Below are positions 1 through 8,822 of a stretch of DNA of 64,000 nucleotides, piece by piece. The DNA is from Sphingorhabdus lacus (GTDB taxonomy: Bacteria > Pseudomonadota > Alphaproteobacteria > Sphingomonadales > Sphingomonadaceae). Position numbers and translations under genes: made by a program. Under the pieces are notes generated by a model. The model saw only the letters and a program-made list of their open reading frames with translations, made no database searches and had not been told where the DNA came from. Location of the stretch: positions 434,001-498,000 of the forward strand of contig NZ_CP035733.1 of the NCBI RefSeq assembly GCF_009768975.1, written 5' to 3'. Each line of letters begins with the position of its first letter. Positions within the stretch are counted from its first letter, which is position 1.

Positions 1-1
1 G

Positions 2-640
2 GCTTTGGGATCTTTCTTTCTGTTCGCGACCGTGGTCGGCTCGGGCATCATGGCCGAGCGGCTGTCGGGCGGCAATGTCGCCGTGGCGCTGCTGGGAAAC
101 AGCGTCGCGACCGGCGCGATGCTCTATGTGTTGATCACCATGCTCGGGCCGATATCGGGCGCGCATTTCAATCCGGCGGTTACGCTGGTCATGTGGCTGC
201 GCAAGGAACTGCAGGCAAAGGCAGCGCTGGCCTATATGCTGGTGCAGGTGGCGGGCGGCATATTGGGCGTCTGGATGACGCATCTGATGTTTGATGACGC
301 CGTCGTGCAATTTTCGGACAAGGTCCGCACCGGTCTGGGCCAGTGGACAGGCGAGTTTATTGCGACCTTCGGGTTGGTCCTGACCATATTGGGAACGCTG
401 CGCACCCGCCCGCAGGCCGTGCCGGTCAGCGTCGCGCTCTACATCACCGCCGCCTATTGGTTCACTTCGTCCACCAGCTTCGCCAACCCCGCAATCACCG
501 TGGCGCGCAGCCTGAGCAACAGCTTTGCCGGCATCGCGCCTGCCGATGTCGCGCCATTTATTGCCGCGCAACTGCTGGGGGCATTCGCCGCGCTATTGGT
601 TGCAAAGCAGATGCTGGAGCCTTCCGATTTGGAACAGTGA
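2..640 (+). CDS. MIP/aquaporin family channel (5' partial)
   Basis: Integral membrane channel of the major intrinsic protein family, passing water or small neutral solutes. The reading frame is already open at the left edge (A-L-G-S-F-F), matching the usual N-terminal E-x-x-G-T-F region, so roughly 10-20 residues lie outside the window. Both half-helix signature motifs are present: FNPAVT in the first half (about residue 57) and ANPAIT in the second half (the canonical second NPA). Hydrophobic segments alternate as expected for six membrane helices, and the length of about 212 residues fits the short bacterial group often annotated as aquaporin/AqpS. Substrate cannot be decided here. It ends 74 nt before the PHA synthase gene on the same strand. 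Confidence 0.85.
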   Translation, partial: ALGSFFLFATVVGSGIMAERLSGGNVAVALLGNSVATGAMLYVLITMLGPISGAHFNPAVTLVMWLRKELQAKAALAYMLVQVAGGILGVWMTHLMFDDAVVQFSDKVRTGLGQWTGEFIATFGLVLTILGTLRTRPQAVPVSVALYITAAYWFTSSTSFANPAITVARSLSNSFAGIAPADVAPFIAAQLLGAFAALLVAKQMLEPSDLEQ

Positions 641-714
641 TCATTTTACGCTTTCACCTCAATTGACGTCGGCCGAAGTCCGTGCAATCTCTCGTCCGGG
701 AAGAGGAGAGAAAC

Positions 715-2469
715 ATGGCTGCAAAAGCTGACAAGGGGCCTGAAAAAAAGACAGGCGCGAAGAAGCCTAAAAAGGGTGCACCTTTTAGCGGGATGGCAGG
801 GGCCTTTGATGCCGCCAATGATGCTACCATGGCGCTCGGGCCGTTGGCCGGGCTTGCGCGGGAGGATTTTATTGGCGCGATCGGGCTGATGCTGCGCCAG
901 ACGGCGACCAATCCGGACAAGGCGTTCAAGGCCGCGGGGAATTTCAGCGAGGATGTGGTCAAGATCATGACCGGCCAGTCCGATCTGGCCCCCGATCCCA
1001 AGGACAAGCGCTTCATGGACCCGGCATGGCGGTTCAATCCCTTTTTCAAGGCGGGCGCGCAATATTATCTGGCGGTCCAGAAGGGCGTCAAAAGCTATAT
1101 CGAGGATCTCGAACTGGACGCGCTGGAACGTGACCGCGCGAATTTCATTTCGCAGATCATCATTGACGCGCTGTCGCCGACCAACAGCCTGATCGGAAAC
1201 CCGACCGCGCAAAAGCGGCTGGTGGACTCAGGCGGGCTCAGCCTCGTGAAGGGCTTGAAAAACGCCTATAACGACATGGTCCACAACGACATGATGGTGA
1301 GCCAGGTCAACAAAAAGCCGTTCAAACTGGGTGAGAATGTTGCGACCGCCAAGGGCTCCGTCGTCTACCGCGATGAGCGATTCGAGCTGGTCCAATATGC
1401 GCCGACCACCGAGAAGGTCTATGCGATCCCGCAACTGACGATCCCGCCGCAGATCAACAAAATGTATATCAACGACCTTTCACCTGAAAAGTCGGTGATC
1501 AAGTGGCAGACCGACCATGGTATCCAGCCCTTCATGATCTCGTGGCGCAACCCGACCGACGAAATGGGCGTCTGGGGCATGGCCGATTATATTGAAAGCT
1601 GCATCAAGGCGCTGGACGTTGTGTGCGACATCACCGGCAGCGACAAGGTCAATGTCTCGGGCGGATGTTCCGGCGGGCAGACGATGTCGGTTCTGCTGTC
1701 AAAGCTGGCGTCGATGGGTGACACCCGCGCCAACGCCATCACCATGATGGTGTGCGTGCTCGAACCCAAGCCGGGCGATACCGAAGCGTCTTCGCTGGTA
1801 TCGCACAACGGCATCGCGCTCGCGCGGCAGCGGGCGCAGAAAAAGGGTGTGATCGAAGGCTCCAGCCTTGCGCGGGGCTTTGCCTGGCTGCGGCCCAATG
1901 ACCTGATCTGGAACTATGTGATCAACAATTACCTGCTGGGTGATGATCCCCCGGCATTCGACATCTTGTTCTGGAATGCCGATGCGACCAACCTGTCGTC
2001 GGCCCTGATGGGCGATTTCTTGGAACTGTTCGAAGCCAACGCCTATGCAGCGCCCGGAACATTCGAGATTGCCGATCATACGCTCGACCTGACCAAGGTG
2101 ACTGGCGACATGTTCATATTGGGCGGCACAACTGACCATATTACGCCATGGCGCGCGTGCTATCGTTCGACCCAATTGTTCGGCGCGAAAAATGTCGAAT
2201 TCATCCTCAGCCAGGCTGGCCATATGCAGGCCATCCTCAACCCGCCGGGCAACCCCAAGGCGAAATATTGGAAGCATAGCAAGGGCAAGACCCCTGCCGA
2301 TGTGGGCGAATGGATGAAGGGGACCGAGGAAGTCGCCGGAAGCTGGTGGCCCTATTGGATGGAATGGCTGCACGCCCGATCGGGCAAGGAAGTGGCTGCA
2401 CCGGCGACCTTGGGCAGCAAAGCCTATCCAGCGATGGAGGCTGCGCCCGGACTCTATGTTCTGGAGTAG
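715..2469 (+). CDS. phaC: Class I-type poly(R)-hydroxyalkanoate synthase (PhaC)
   Basis: Polymerises (R)-3-hydroxyacyl-CoA into storage polyester at the granule surface. The predicted protein has 584 residues, the usual class I length. The lipase-like box reads GGCSGG with the nucleophile at C318; the usual box is G-x-C-x-G-G with Y or F at the second position, so this is a divergent version. The other triad members fit D474 (TTDHITPW) and H503 (AGHMQAILNPPGNPKA). The motifs PPQINKMYINDLSPE and MISWRNP match family landmarks. The start at 715 is chosen because AGGAG lies just upstream; a GTG at 682 is the alternative. The N terminus is Lys-rich and low in complexity. A phaZ gene lies 1.2 kb downstream, beyond a histidine kinase. 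Confidence 0.88.
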   Translation: MAAKADKGPEKKTGAKKPKKGAPFSGMAGAFDAANDATMALGPLAGLAREDFIGAIGLMLRQTATNPDKAFKAAGNFSEDVVKIMTGQSDLAPDPKDKRFMDPAWRFNPFFKAGAQYYLAVQKGVKSYIEDLELDALERDRANFISQIIIDALSPTNSLIGNPTAQKRLVDSGGLSLVKGLKNAYNDMVHNDMMVSQVNKKPFKLGENVATAKGSVVYRDERFELVQYAPTTEKVYAIPQLTIPPQINKMYINDLSPEKSVIKWQTDHGIQPFMISWRNPTDEMGVWGMADYIESCIKALDVVCDITGSDKVNVSGGCSGGQTMSVLLSKLASMGDTRANAITMMVCVLEPKPGDTEASSLVSHNGIALARQRAQKKGVIEGSSLARGFAWLRPNDLIWNYVINNYLLGDDPPAFDILFWNADATNLSSALMGDFLELFEANAYAAPGTFEIADHTLDLTKVTGDMFILGGTTDHITPWRACYRSTQLFGAKNVEFILSQAGHMQAILNPPGNPKAKYWKHSKGKTPADVGEWMKGTEEVAGSWWPYWMEWLHARSGKEVAAPATLGSKAYPAMEAAPGLYVLE

Positions 2470-2551
2470 TTCTTTCGGTTCAGAATGCCGTTGGTCGGAT
2501 TTTTCAATCGGTTGACCCAATCATTGAAATCGGTTCATCGCAGGTGCAAAT

Positions 2552-3625
2552 ATGCGTGAGGTATTGCGCAGCGGACACAGGAAAACTACGCGCGCTGTTT
2601 CTACACGTGCTAATGGGGATGGCATGCACTCGATTGCCGAAACAGTAAAACCGATCCGGAGTAACACATTTTTGAGGTACGGCATTGCCGTTGCCGCTTT
2701 TGCAACGGCGCTGCTGTTGCGTTTTGCGCTGCAAGAGGTGTTGCCACCCGGCTTTCCCTATCTGACCTTCTTTCCGGCCGTCATATTGACTGCCTTCATT
2801 GCCGGTACGCGCCCGGGGATATTGTGTGCCACATTATCCGGGATCGCGGCCTGGTATTTTTTTATCCCGCCCTTCGGTGTCTTCGGGATGGACGTGCAAA
2901 CCGCGTTCGCGCTTGGCTTTTACGCTTTCATCGTCGGCGTCGATATTGCACTGTTCCATTTCATGTTCAAAGCCGCGGACCAGTTGCGGTCCGAACGCGA
3001 GGTCACCGCACGGCTGTATGAGCGGCAACGGACGATGTTCCAGGAACTGCAGCACCGCGTGGCAAATAATATGACCGTTGTGGCCGCCTTGCTGAATATG
3101 CAGAAGCGCAAGGTTGCCGCCGATCCGACAACCGCATCATCCGCACTGGACGAAGCGGCAAAGCGTATCGGTATCATGTCGAGTATCCACCGCCGCCTGT
3201 ACGATCCGGCATCGGCGGAACTACCCATCCACCAATATTTTGATGAACTCGGCACTGATTTGCTGCGCGCGGCCAAGAAGCAGGCGAATGTCCGGTTCAC
3301 GGTCGATGCGGCGGCAGTCAAACTGGAAATGGACCGGTTGATGACGCTTTCGCTGTTGGTCAGCGAACTGGTCACCAACAGCCTGAAGCACGGATTTGCG
3401 GGACGGCCGGGTGGCAATATCTGGCTGAAGCTGCACCCTGTTGATGGCGAAATGCTGGAATTGACGGTGCGCGACGACGGCCATGGACTGCCGGACGATT
3501 ATGATCCACTCAACAGCAACGGTCTCGGTACGCTGATTACGCAGGCCCTGTCGCAGCAGTTGAACGGCACGCTGCACATGGAAGGGCAGGGCGGTACGAC
3601 GGCCCGGCTGCTATTCCCGGGATAA
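2552..3625 (+). CDS. Orphan sensor histidine kinase, DUF4118-HisKA_2 type
   Basis: Membrane-bound two-component sensor. Residues about 40-145 hold four closely spaced hydrophobic segments (DUF4118-like, as in KdpD-related sensors), followed by a short linker and a HisKA_2/HWE-type dimerisation domain with the phosphoacceptor in ELQHRVANN (H168). The HATPase domain has the N box ELVTNSLKHGF and G box DDGHGLP. There is no periplasmic sensor loop of any size, and no response regulator or sigma/anti-sigma gene nearby, so the partner is elsewhere. In alphaproteobacteria such kinases often feed the PhyR general stress response; that role is an inference. Start at 2552 has AGGTG upstream; an internal ATG at 2624 (M25) with GGGG upstream is equally plausible. 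Confidence 0.85.
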   Translation: MREVLRSGHRKTTRAVSTRANGDGMHSIAETVKPIRSNTFLRYGIAVAAFATALLLRFALQEVLPPGFPYLTFFPAVILTAFIAGTRPGILCATLSGIAAWYFFIPPFGVFGMDVQTAFALGFYAFIVGVDIALFHFMFKAADQLRSEREVTARLYERQRTMFQELQHRVANNMTVVAALLNMQKRKVAADPTTASSALDEAAKRIGIMSSIHRRLYDPASAELPIHQYFDELGTDLLRAAKKQANVRFTVDAAAVKLEMDRLMTLSLLVSELVTNSLKHGFAGRPGGNIWLKLHPVDGEMLELTVRDDGHGLPDDYDPLNSNGLGTLITQALSQQLNGTLHMEGQGGTTARLLFPG

Positions 3626-3655
3626 GACAGGTCCCACAAACCCCCTTGCGCCATC

Positions 3656-3669
3656 TAACCGTTCGGTTA
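3656..3669. promoter_or_regulatory. TetR-style palindromic operator upstream of phaZ
   Basis: The sequence TAACCGTTCGGTTA is a perfect 6-bp inverted repeat with a 2-bp centre, 45 bp before the phaZ start codon. The ACCG-NN-CGGT architecture is typical of operators bound by TetR-family repressors. No TetR gene is in the neighbourhood, so the regulator would be encoded elsewhere. The assignment is by pattern only. Confidence 0.5.
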
Positions 3670-3713
3670 AACCACGGCTCAGCGACCCGTATATAAGGGC
3701 AAGGGGAACGAAT

Positions 3714-4547
3714 ATGGCACAGGGCCGCGAACCAGTTTACAGCATGGAAACCGTTGATGGCCGCACCTTGCGCGTTGCCGTGTGGCGGGCCAGCAAGGCA
3801 TCGGGCAAGCTTCCGATCCTGTTTTTCAACGGCATTGGCGCGAACATCGAGGCGATGGCGCCGATGGCAGAGCTGATCGATGACCGCGACTTCATCACCT
3901 ATGATATGCCCGGTATCGGTGGTTCGCCTGACCCGGTGGTGCCCTATAACGCCATTTTGATGGCACGGATTGCCGACCTTTTGCTCGACCGGTACGAAAT
4001 GCCGCTGGTCGACGTCATGGGCGTCAGTTGGGGCGGGGCCATGGCCCAGCAATTCGCGCTGCAGAACAATGCACGCGTGAACAAGCTGATCCTTGTGGCG
4101 ACCAGCGCCGGTATGCTGATGGTGCCCGGTAATCCGGCTGCGTTGATGAAAATGGCGGACCCGCGCCGCTATATCGACCCTGAATTCATGGCCAAGCATT
4201 TCAAGACACTCTACGGCGGCATGGTGGGTAATAAAGCCGAGCATATCAACCGGTTGAAGCCACCTTCGAAGACGGGCTATTTCTACCAGTTGATGGCAAT
4301 GATGGGCTGGACCAGCGCGCCGTTCCTGCCGTTCCTGAAAACGCAGACGCTGATCATGATGGGCGGCGACGACCAGATCGTGCCCTTGGCCAATGGCAAG
4401 TTCCTCGATTTCCTGATTCCGAACAGCGAATTGTTCGTCATCGAAGACGGCGGCCACCTGTTCCTGCTCAGCCATGTGCAGGAAAGTATCGCGGCCATCG
4501 TGGAATTTCTGGATCGCCCTGCGGCAGAGGCGCGTCAGGCTGCCTGA
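3714..4547 (+). CDS. phaZ: Intracellular PHA depolymerase-like alpha/beta hydrolase (PhaZ)
   Basis: Hydrolyses intracellular polyhydroxyalkanoate. The 277-residue protein matches the Pseudomonas-type medium-chain PHA depolymerase along its whole length by remembered landmarks: ILFFNGIGANIE near the N terminus, YDMPGIGGS, the nucleophile elbow GVSWGGAMAQQFA with S105, the MVPGNP-x(n)-DPRRYI stretch, GWTSAPFLPFLK, the acid in GGDDQIVPL, and the histidine in GGHLFLL. No signal peptide is seen, as expected for a granule enzyme. The start has AAGGGGAA upstream with good spacing. A TetR-style palindrome precedes it. Because this subfamily is linked to mcl-PHA while the synthase upstream looks class I-like, the polymer actually cleaved is open. 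Confidence 0.85.
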   Translation: MAQGREPVYSMETVDGRTLRVAVWRASKASGKLPILFFNGIGANIEAMAPMAELIDDRDFITYDMPGIGGSPDPVVPYNAILMARIADLLLDRYEMPLVDVMGVSWGGAMAQQFALQNNARVNKLILVATSAGMLMVPGNPAALMKMADPRRYIDPEFMAKHFKTLYGGMVGNKAEHINRLKPPSKTGYFYQLMAMMGWTSAPFLPFLKTQTLIMMGGDDQIVPLANGKFLDFLIPNSELFVIEDGGHLFLLSHVQESIAAIVEFLDRPAAEARQAA

Positions 4548-4580
4548 CAAAGGATTGCGAAAGGGTTGCGGGCGGGAGAT

Positions 4581-4598
4581 TGTGATATTTGAGTCACA
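4581..4598. promoter_or_regulatory. Inverted repeat TGTGA-N8-TCACA upstream of TonB receptor
   Basis: TGTGATATTTGAGTCACA is a perfect 5-bp inverted repeat with an 8-bp spacer, about 143 bp before the TonB receptor start and in the only intergenic stretch near 200 bp in this part. The half-sites resemble CRP/FNR half-sites, but the spacer is 8 rather than 6 bp, so a CRP-type regulator is not claimed. Confidence 0.3.
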
Positions 4599-4653
4599 GC
4601 CATCGGCGTAAACGCACGGAAATTCGTTATTTTCTTGGTGTGATTTGTTAAGT

Positions 4654-4671
4654 TCCTCTATCTAGAGAGGA
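4654..4671. promoter_or_regulatory. Inverted repeat TCCTCT-N6-AGAGGA upstream of TonB receptor
   Basis: A perfect 6-bp inverted repeat with a 6-bp spacer 70 bp before the receptor start codon. It could be an operator or the base of a leader hairpin. A second small hairpin, GCGGT-TTG-ACCGC at 4706-4718, lies close to the ribosome-binding site and could affect translation. Function is unproven. Confidence 0.3.
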
Positions 4672-4740
4672 CCTCGGGCCCGAGCCTGAAGTTTATCTCC
4701 CCCATGCGGTTTGACCGCAAAAAGTCTACAGAGGAACATC

Positions 4741-7338
4741 ATGAAATCGATACATATGCTGCTTGTCAGCACTGCCGTGCTTGTCGCGCCGGCAACGTCT
4801 GCGTTCGCCCAGGATGGCGAAGTCCAGACCGAACAAGCGACCGAAGATGCTTATTCCGATAACGAAATCATCGTTACCGCAACCCGCCGTGACCAGGCCG
4901 CCCAAGACGTGCCATTGTCGGTGAGCGTTGTCGGCGGCGAACAGCTTGCCAATGCCGGTGTCGTTGACATTCGCGGCATCCAGCAGCTTGCCCCTTCGTT
5001 AAAGACCACAACCGGCCAATCGTCGGCAACCGGCGCAGTTCTGTCGATCCGCGGTATCGGCACCGCTGGCGACAACCCCGGTTTTGAACCTGCTGTTGGC
5101 GTGTTCATCGACGGCGTATTCCGTTCGCGCGCCGGTGTGGCGCTGGCTGAACTGCCCCCTATCGAGCGCGTTGAAGTGCTGCGCGGACCGCAAGGTACGC
5201 TGTTTGGCCGCAACACCTCGGCCGGTGCGCTGAACATCACCACGCAGAAGCCCAAGTTCGAACTGGGCGGCTATGTCGAGGCAAGCTACGGCAACCTCGA
5301 CGAGATCGAAGTCAAGGCTGGCGTGACCGGCCCTGTTTCGGAACAGCTCGCCCTGCGTCTCGACGGCGGCTATCACAAGCGCGATGGCTACATCGTCGAT
5401 GTGAACAGCGACAACCGCATCAACAATATCGACCGTTATTTCGTACGCGGTCAGGCCTTGTTTGAAAATGACACGGTCAGCTTCCGCTTCATCGGTGACT
5501 ATGCCAAGACGGACGAAGTCTGCTGCGGCGCGGTCAACACGCTGAGCGGCCTGCAGATCTTCCCCGGCATTGATGCCACCAGCAACTCGGCGCTTGCGCT
5601 TGTTGCCACCAACATCATCAACGGTTTTGCCGGCGTTCCGGCGCTAGGTGGCACCGCAGGCACCGTCGGTATTCCCGCATACAGCCGCGGCAGCCGCACC
5701 ATGGCGGTTTCGCCAGGTCGTGACCTTTCGGAAAAGGTCAGCGAATGGGGCGTTTCGGGCGAACTGAACTGGGATCTGGGCGGCGCGACGCTGACCTCGA
5801 TCACGGCCTATCGCGACTGGGATGCACGGCGTAACCAGGACATCGATTTTTCGGGTCTGGACCGCGCCTTTCGTGATAACTACCGCACCGGAATCAAGGA
5901 TTTCACACAGGAAATCCGCCTGCAGGGCACCGCGTTCAACGACCGGGTCGACTGGCTCGTCGGTGGTTTCTACCTGAATGAAAAGCTGACGCTGAACGAC
6001 ACCGTGCGTTTCGGCAACCAGGCGGACCAATATGTGGACGGCGTGATCCGTGAACTGACGCGCAGCGCGGCATTGCCGAGCGGTCTGCAATTGTTCGGAA
6101 CACTCGGCCCGGCAACGCCTTTGTTCGGTCAGGTCGCATTGGCGTCCAACCCGGCACTGGCCGCTGCAGCCGCTGGTAACCCGGCCCTGTTCGCCTTGTT
6201 CAACAGCCCGCTGCCCCGCACGCCAAATGGCGCAGGCCAGCAGAATGACGCGTATAAGGTCGATACCGAAGCTTATGCCTTGTTCACGCACAACATCATC
6301 AATTTCACCGACAATCTGTCGCTGACATTGGGTCTGCGGTACAACCATGAGACCAAGGACATCGACAGCGACCTGACCTCGTCGGTTCCTGCCTGTGCCT
6401 TCTTCCAGAATCCGGCAACGGCGCCTTACCGCGCGGCATTGCAGGGTGCAGGATTGCTGAACTCGGCATTCCTTCTGACCTGCAACCCCACGGTGAACAG
6501 CGAATTCAACGGCGTCCGTTCGGATGATCGTTCGGAAAGCGAGTTCACCGGAACCGCACGTTTGTCGTTCAAGGTGAATGACGATGTGCTGGTCTATGGC
6601 GGCTATGATCGCGGTTACAAGTCGGGTGGTTACAACCTCGACCGTGGCAGCTTCGATTCCGTCCTTCTCGGCGGTGACGGCGCGCAGATGACCGATCTGG
6701 AGTTCGGCAATGAAACGGTGGATGCCTATGAATTCGGTATCAAGACCAACTTCACGCGTCAGTTCCAGTTCAACGCGTCGCTCTTCTATTCGAACTTCAA
6801 GGGCTATCAGTCCAACCGCTTCCTCGGAAACAGCTTCGTCGTTCTGAACTACGACAAGCTGGTGTCGAAGGGCGTCGAACTGGAAAGCATCATCCGTCCG
6901 CATCCGGATTTGGCGTTCAACCTCGGCTACACCTATGTGGATGCCAAGGTTACGGATCCGTTGGCGGGTGCCGACAATGGTCGTCAAGCGTCGAACCAGC
7001 CCAAGCACACCGTTACCGGTGCTGTGACCTGGACCCCGCAAATCAGCGAAGGTGTAGGCGGTCTGTTCCATGTCGATTATCGCGTCAACAGCGATGCATT
7101 CCCGTTGAACGATCCCCTGGGTCGTCGCTTTACGGCGAATGACGGCTTCGGAATTGTGAACCTGCGTGCAGGCGTCAATTTTGGCGACGGCAAGTACAGC
7201 ATCGAAGGCTATGTCGAGAATCTGTTCGACACCTATTACAACATCACGGCATTCCCGATCCCGGAACAAGGGAACAGCTTTGCCGTTTATCCTGCGCCTC
7301 CACGCTTTTACGGCGTGAAGGTCGGAGCCAAATTCTAA
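4741..7338 (+). CDS. TonB-dependent outer-membrane receptor
   Basis: Outer-membrane active transporter energised by TonB-ExbBD. The start at 4741 follows GAGGAAC and gives a clean signal peptide ending at AFAQ, followed by the TonB box NEIIVTATRR. The plug domain shows RGIGTAGDNPGFEPAVGVFIDGV-type and LRGPQGTLFGRNTSAGALN landmarks at about residues 100-170. The remainder is a 22-strand-type barrel with alternating aromatic segments and a terminal phenylalanine (VGAKF). Length is 865 residues, in the usual range. Ligand is unknown: no dedicated ABC or hydrolase partner is adjacent, and the next gene, after a terminator, is a ferredoxin reductase. Many such receptors in sphingomonads import non-iron substrates. 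Confidence 0.92.
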   Translation: MKSIHMLLVSTAVLVAPATSAFAQDGEVQTEQATEDAYSDNEIIVTATRRDQAAQDVPLSVSVVGGEQLANAGVVDIRGIQQLAPSLKTTTGQSSATGAVLSIRGIGTAGDNPGFEPAVGVFIDGVFRSRAGVALAELPPIERVEVLRGPQGTLFGRNTSAGALNITTQKPKFELGGYVEASYGNLDEIEVKAGVTGPVSEQLALRLDGGYHKRDGYIVDVNSDNRINNIDRYFVRGQALFENDTVSFRFIGDYAKTDEVCCGAVNTLSGLQIFPGIDATSNSALALVATNIINGFAGVPALGGTAGTVGIPAYSRGSRTMAVSPGRDLSEKVSEWGVSGELNWDLGGATLTSITAYRDWDARRNQDIDFSGLDRAFRDNYRTGIKDFTQEIRLQGTAFNDRVDWLVGGFYLNEKLTLNDTVRFGNQADQYVDGVIRELTRSAALPSGLQLFGTLGPATPLFGQVALASNPALAAAAAGNPALFALFNSPLPRTPNGAGQQNDAYKVDTEAYALFTHNIINFTDNLSLTLGLRYNHETKDIDSDLTSSVPACAFFQNPATAPYRAALQGAGLLNSAFLLTCNPTVNSEFNGVRSDDRSESEFTGTARLSFKVNDDVLVYGGYDRGYKSGGYNLDRGSFDSVLLGGDGAQMTDLEFGNETVDAYEFGIKTNFTRQFQFNASLFYSNFKGYQSNRFLGNSFVVLNYDKLVSKGVELESIIRPHPDLAFNLGYTYVDAKVTDPLAGADNGRQASNQPKHTVTGAVTWTPQISEGVGGLFHVDYRVNSDAFPLNDPLGRRFTANDGFGIVNLRAGVNFGDGKYSIEGYVENLFDTYYNITAFPIPEQGNSFAVYPAPPRFYGVKVGAKF

Positions 7339-7361
7339 GCACTCGTAGAATTGGAACCGAA

Positions 7362-7399
7362 GGGTCGGAGCGCATATCGCGTTCCGGCCCTTTTCTTTT
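7362..7399 (+). terminator. Rho-independent terminator after the TonB receptor gene
   Basis: A stem of about 12 bp (GGGTCGGAGCGC pairing with GCGTTCCGGCCC through a few G-U pairs, ATATC in the loop region) is followed by TTTTCTTTT. It begins 24 nt after the receptor stop codon. Confidence 0.85.
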
Positions 7400-7444
7400 G
7401 CGCGGAGTAGGTTAGCGTGTCGACTCGAGGGTAGGGAGAAACCC

Positions 7445-8752
7445 ATGCGGCATATCGCGATTATCGGTTCGGGTCCGGCAGGCTATTATTCCGCCGAGGC
7501 AGCACAGAAAAAATTCGGGGAGGATGTGCGCGTCGATATCATCGACCGGCTACCGGTTCCCTTTGGACTGATCCGTTTCGGCGTCGCGCCGGACCATCAG
7601 TCGATCAAGGCAGTGTCGGGCCGTTATGAGAAAGTGGCCCTGTCCGAAAATGTGCGCTTTGTCGGCAATGTGACCGTCGGCAAGGATGTCAGCATTGATG
7701 AGCTGCAGGGCCTGTATGACGCCGTCGTGCTGGCGACCGGGGCACCCGATGATCGCAAGCTCGACATTCCCGGTGGTGATTTGCCCGGCGTCTATGGCAG
7801 CGCCGCCTTTGTCGGCTGGTATAATGGCCATCCGGATTTCGCCGACCTCGAACCGCCACTTGACGGCAAGCATGTTGCCATCATCGGCAACGGCAATGTG
7901 GCGCTGGATGTCGCGCGTATCCTGTCCAAGACTCGCGCCGAATTTGGAGGGTCCGATATTGTCAGCCATGCATTAGACGTGCTTGAAACCTCCGCGACCG
8001 AGGAAATTACCATATTGGGCCGCCGTGGCCCGCACCAGATTGCGATGACGCCCAAGGAACTGGGCGAACTCGCCCATCTCGACCGTGCGACGCCGCGTGT
8101 GGACAAGCTTGATTTACCTGAAGTTGGTGAAGATGCCCTTCTGGAACCCGGCATGCGCAAGTCCGTCACCCATTTGCGCGAATTCGCCGCCATTCCCGAA
8201 GCCTATCGTGCCGACAAGCAGATCAGCATCAATTTCGATTTCTTTGCCGCACCGGTACGGGTCGAAGGTGATGGTAAGGTGGAACGGATCGTGGTCGAGC
8301 GCACCAAGCTGGATGAGCAGTTGCGCAGCGTCGGAACAGGCGAGACCTATGCCATTCCATGCTCCATGGTCATCAGCTGCATCGGGTACCAGACTCCTTC
8401 CATTGAAGGCGTGCCCTATGAACATGGGCGCGGCCGTTTCGCCAATGTCGAGGGACGGATTTTGCCGGGGCTCTATTGCGTCGGCTGGGCCCGTCGCGGT
8501 CCGTCGGGCACGATCGGCACGAACCGGCCCGATGGCTATACGATCATCGATGCAGTTGCTGAAGATATCGGGGAAGGGGACGGCAAGACAGGCCGGCCGG
8601 GACTGGATGCGCTGCTGGAAAAGCGCGGGGTACAGGTAGTGAAGTTCAGCGACTGGAAAAAGATCGAGGAAGCCGAAATCGCCCGTGCCCGCGACGGTGC
8701 GCCGCGCGAAAAATTTGTGCGGATCGAAGACATGATCGCCGCCGGTGGATAA
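7445..8752 (+). CDS. FprA-type ferredoxin/adrenodoxin-NADP+ reductase
   Basis: Flavoprotein that passes electrons between NAD(P)H and a ferredoxin. The N-terminal FAD motif is IIGSGPAGYYSAEAA, followed by the family landmark PVPFGLIRFGVAPDHQ. The NADP-binding domain has IIGNGNVALDVARIL, and the C-terminal half carries GTIGTNRPDGY. The length of 435 residues fits the mitochondrial-adrenodoxin-reductase/mycobacterial FprA family, and no fused ferredoxin domain is present. The start follows AGGGAGAAACCC. It is monocistronic here. It is a possible but unproven electron donor for distant Rieske or P450 systems. Confidence 0.88.
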   Translation: MRHIAIIGSGPAGYYSAEAAQKKFGEDVRVDIIDRLPVPFGLIRFGVAPDHQSIKAVSGRYEKVALSENVRFVGNVTVGKDVSIDELQGLYDAVVLATGAPDDRKLDIPGGDLPGVYGSAAFVGWYNGHPDFADLEPPLDGKHVAIIGNGNVALDVARILSKTRAEFGGSDIVSHALDVLETSATEEITILGRRGPHQIAMTPKELGELAHLDRATPRVDKLDLPEVGEDALLEPGMRKSVTHLREFAAIPEAYRADKQISINFDFFAAPVRVEGDGKVERIVVERTKLDEQLRSVGTGETYAIPCSMVISCIGYQTPSIEGVPYEHGRGRFANVEGRILPGLYCVGWARRGPSGTIGTNRPDGYTIIDAVAEDIGEGDGKTGRPGLDALLEKRGVQVVKFSDWKKIEEAEIARARDGAPREKFVRIEDMIAAGG

Positions 8753-8822
8753 TTTCGGCGCTGTCATCATAATCACATCAAAGCATCGCTAAGGCCTCTT
8801 TGTGTTCGAAGAGAAGGCTTTT

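Noticed and set aside
2490..2551. Terminator after phaC
   Set aside because: Only an imperfect dyad (GATTTTTCAAT against ATTGAAATC) without a T-run; too weak to call.
4581..4598. CRP binding site
   Set aside because: Half-sites fit TGTGA/TCACA, but the spacer is 8 bp where CRP needs 6, so only an unspecified dyad is reported.
5644..7446. 600-codon open frame opposite the TonB receptor
   Set aside because: It lies fully antisense to a well supported receptor gene, has no ribosome-binding site or domain, and mirrors its codon bias.
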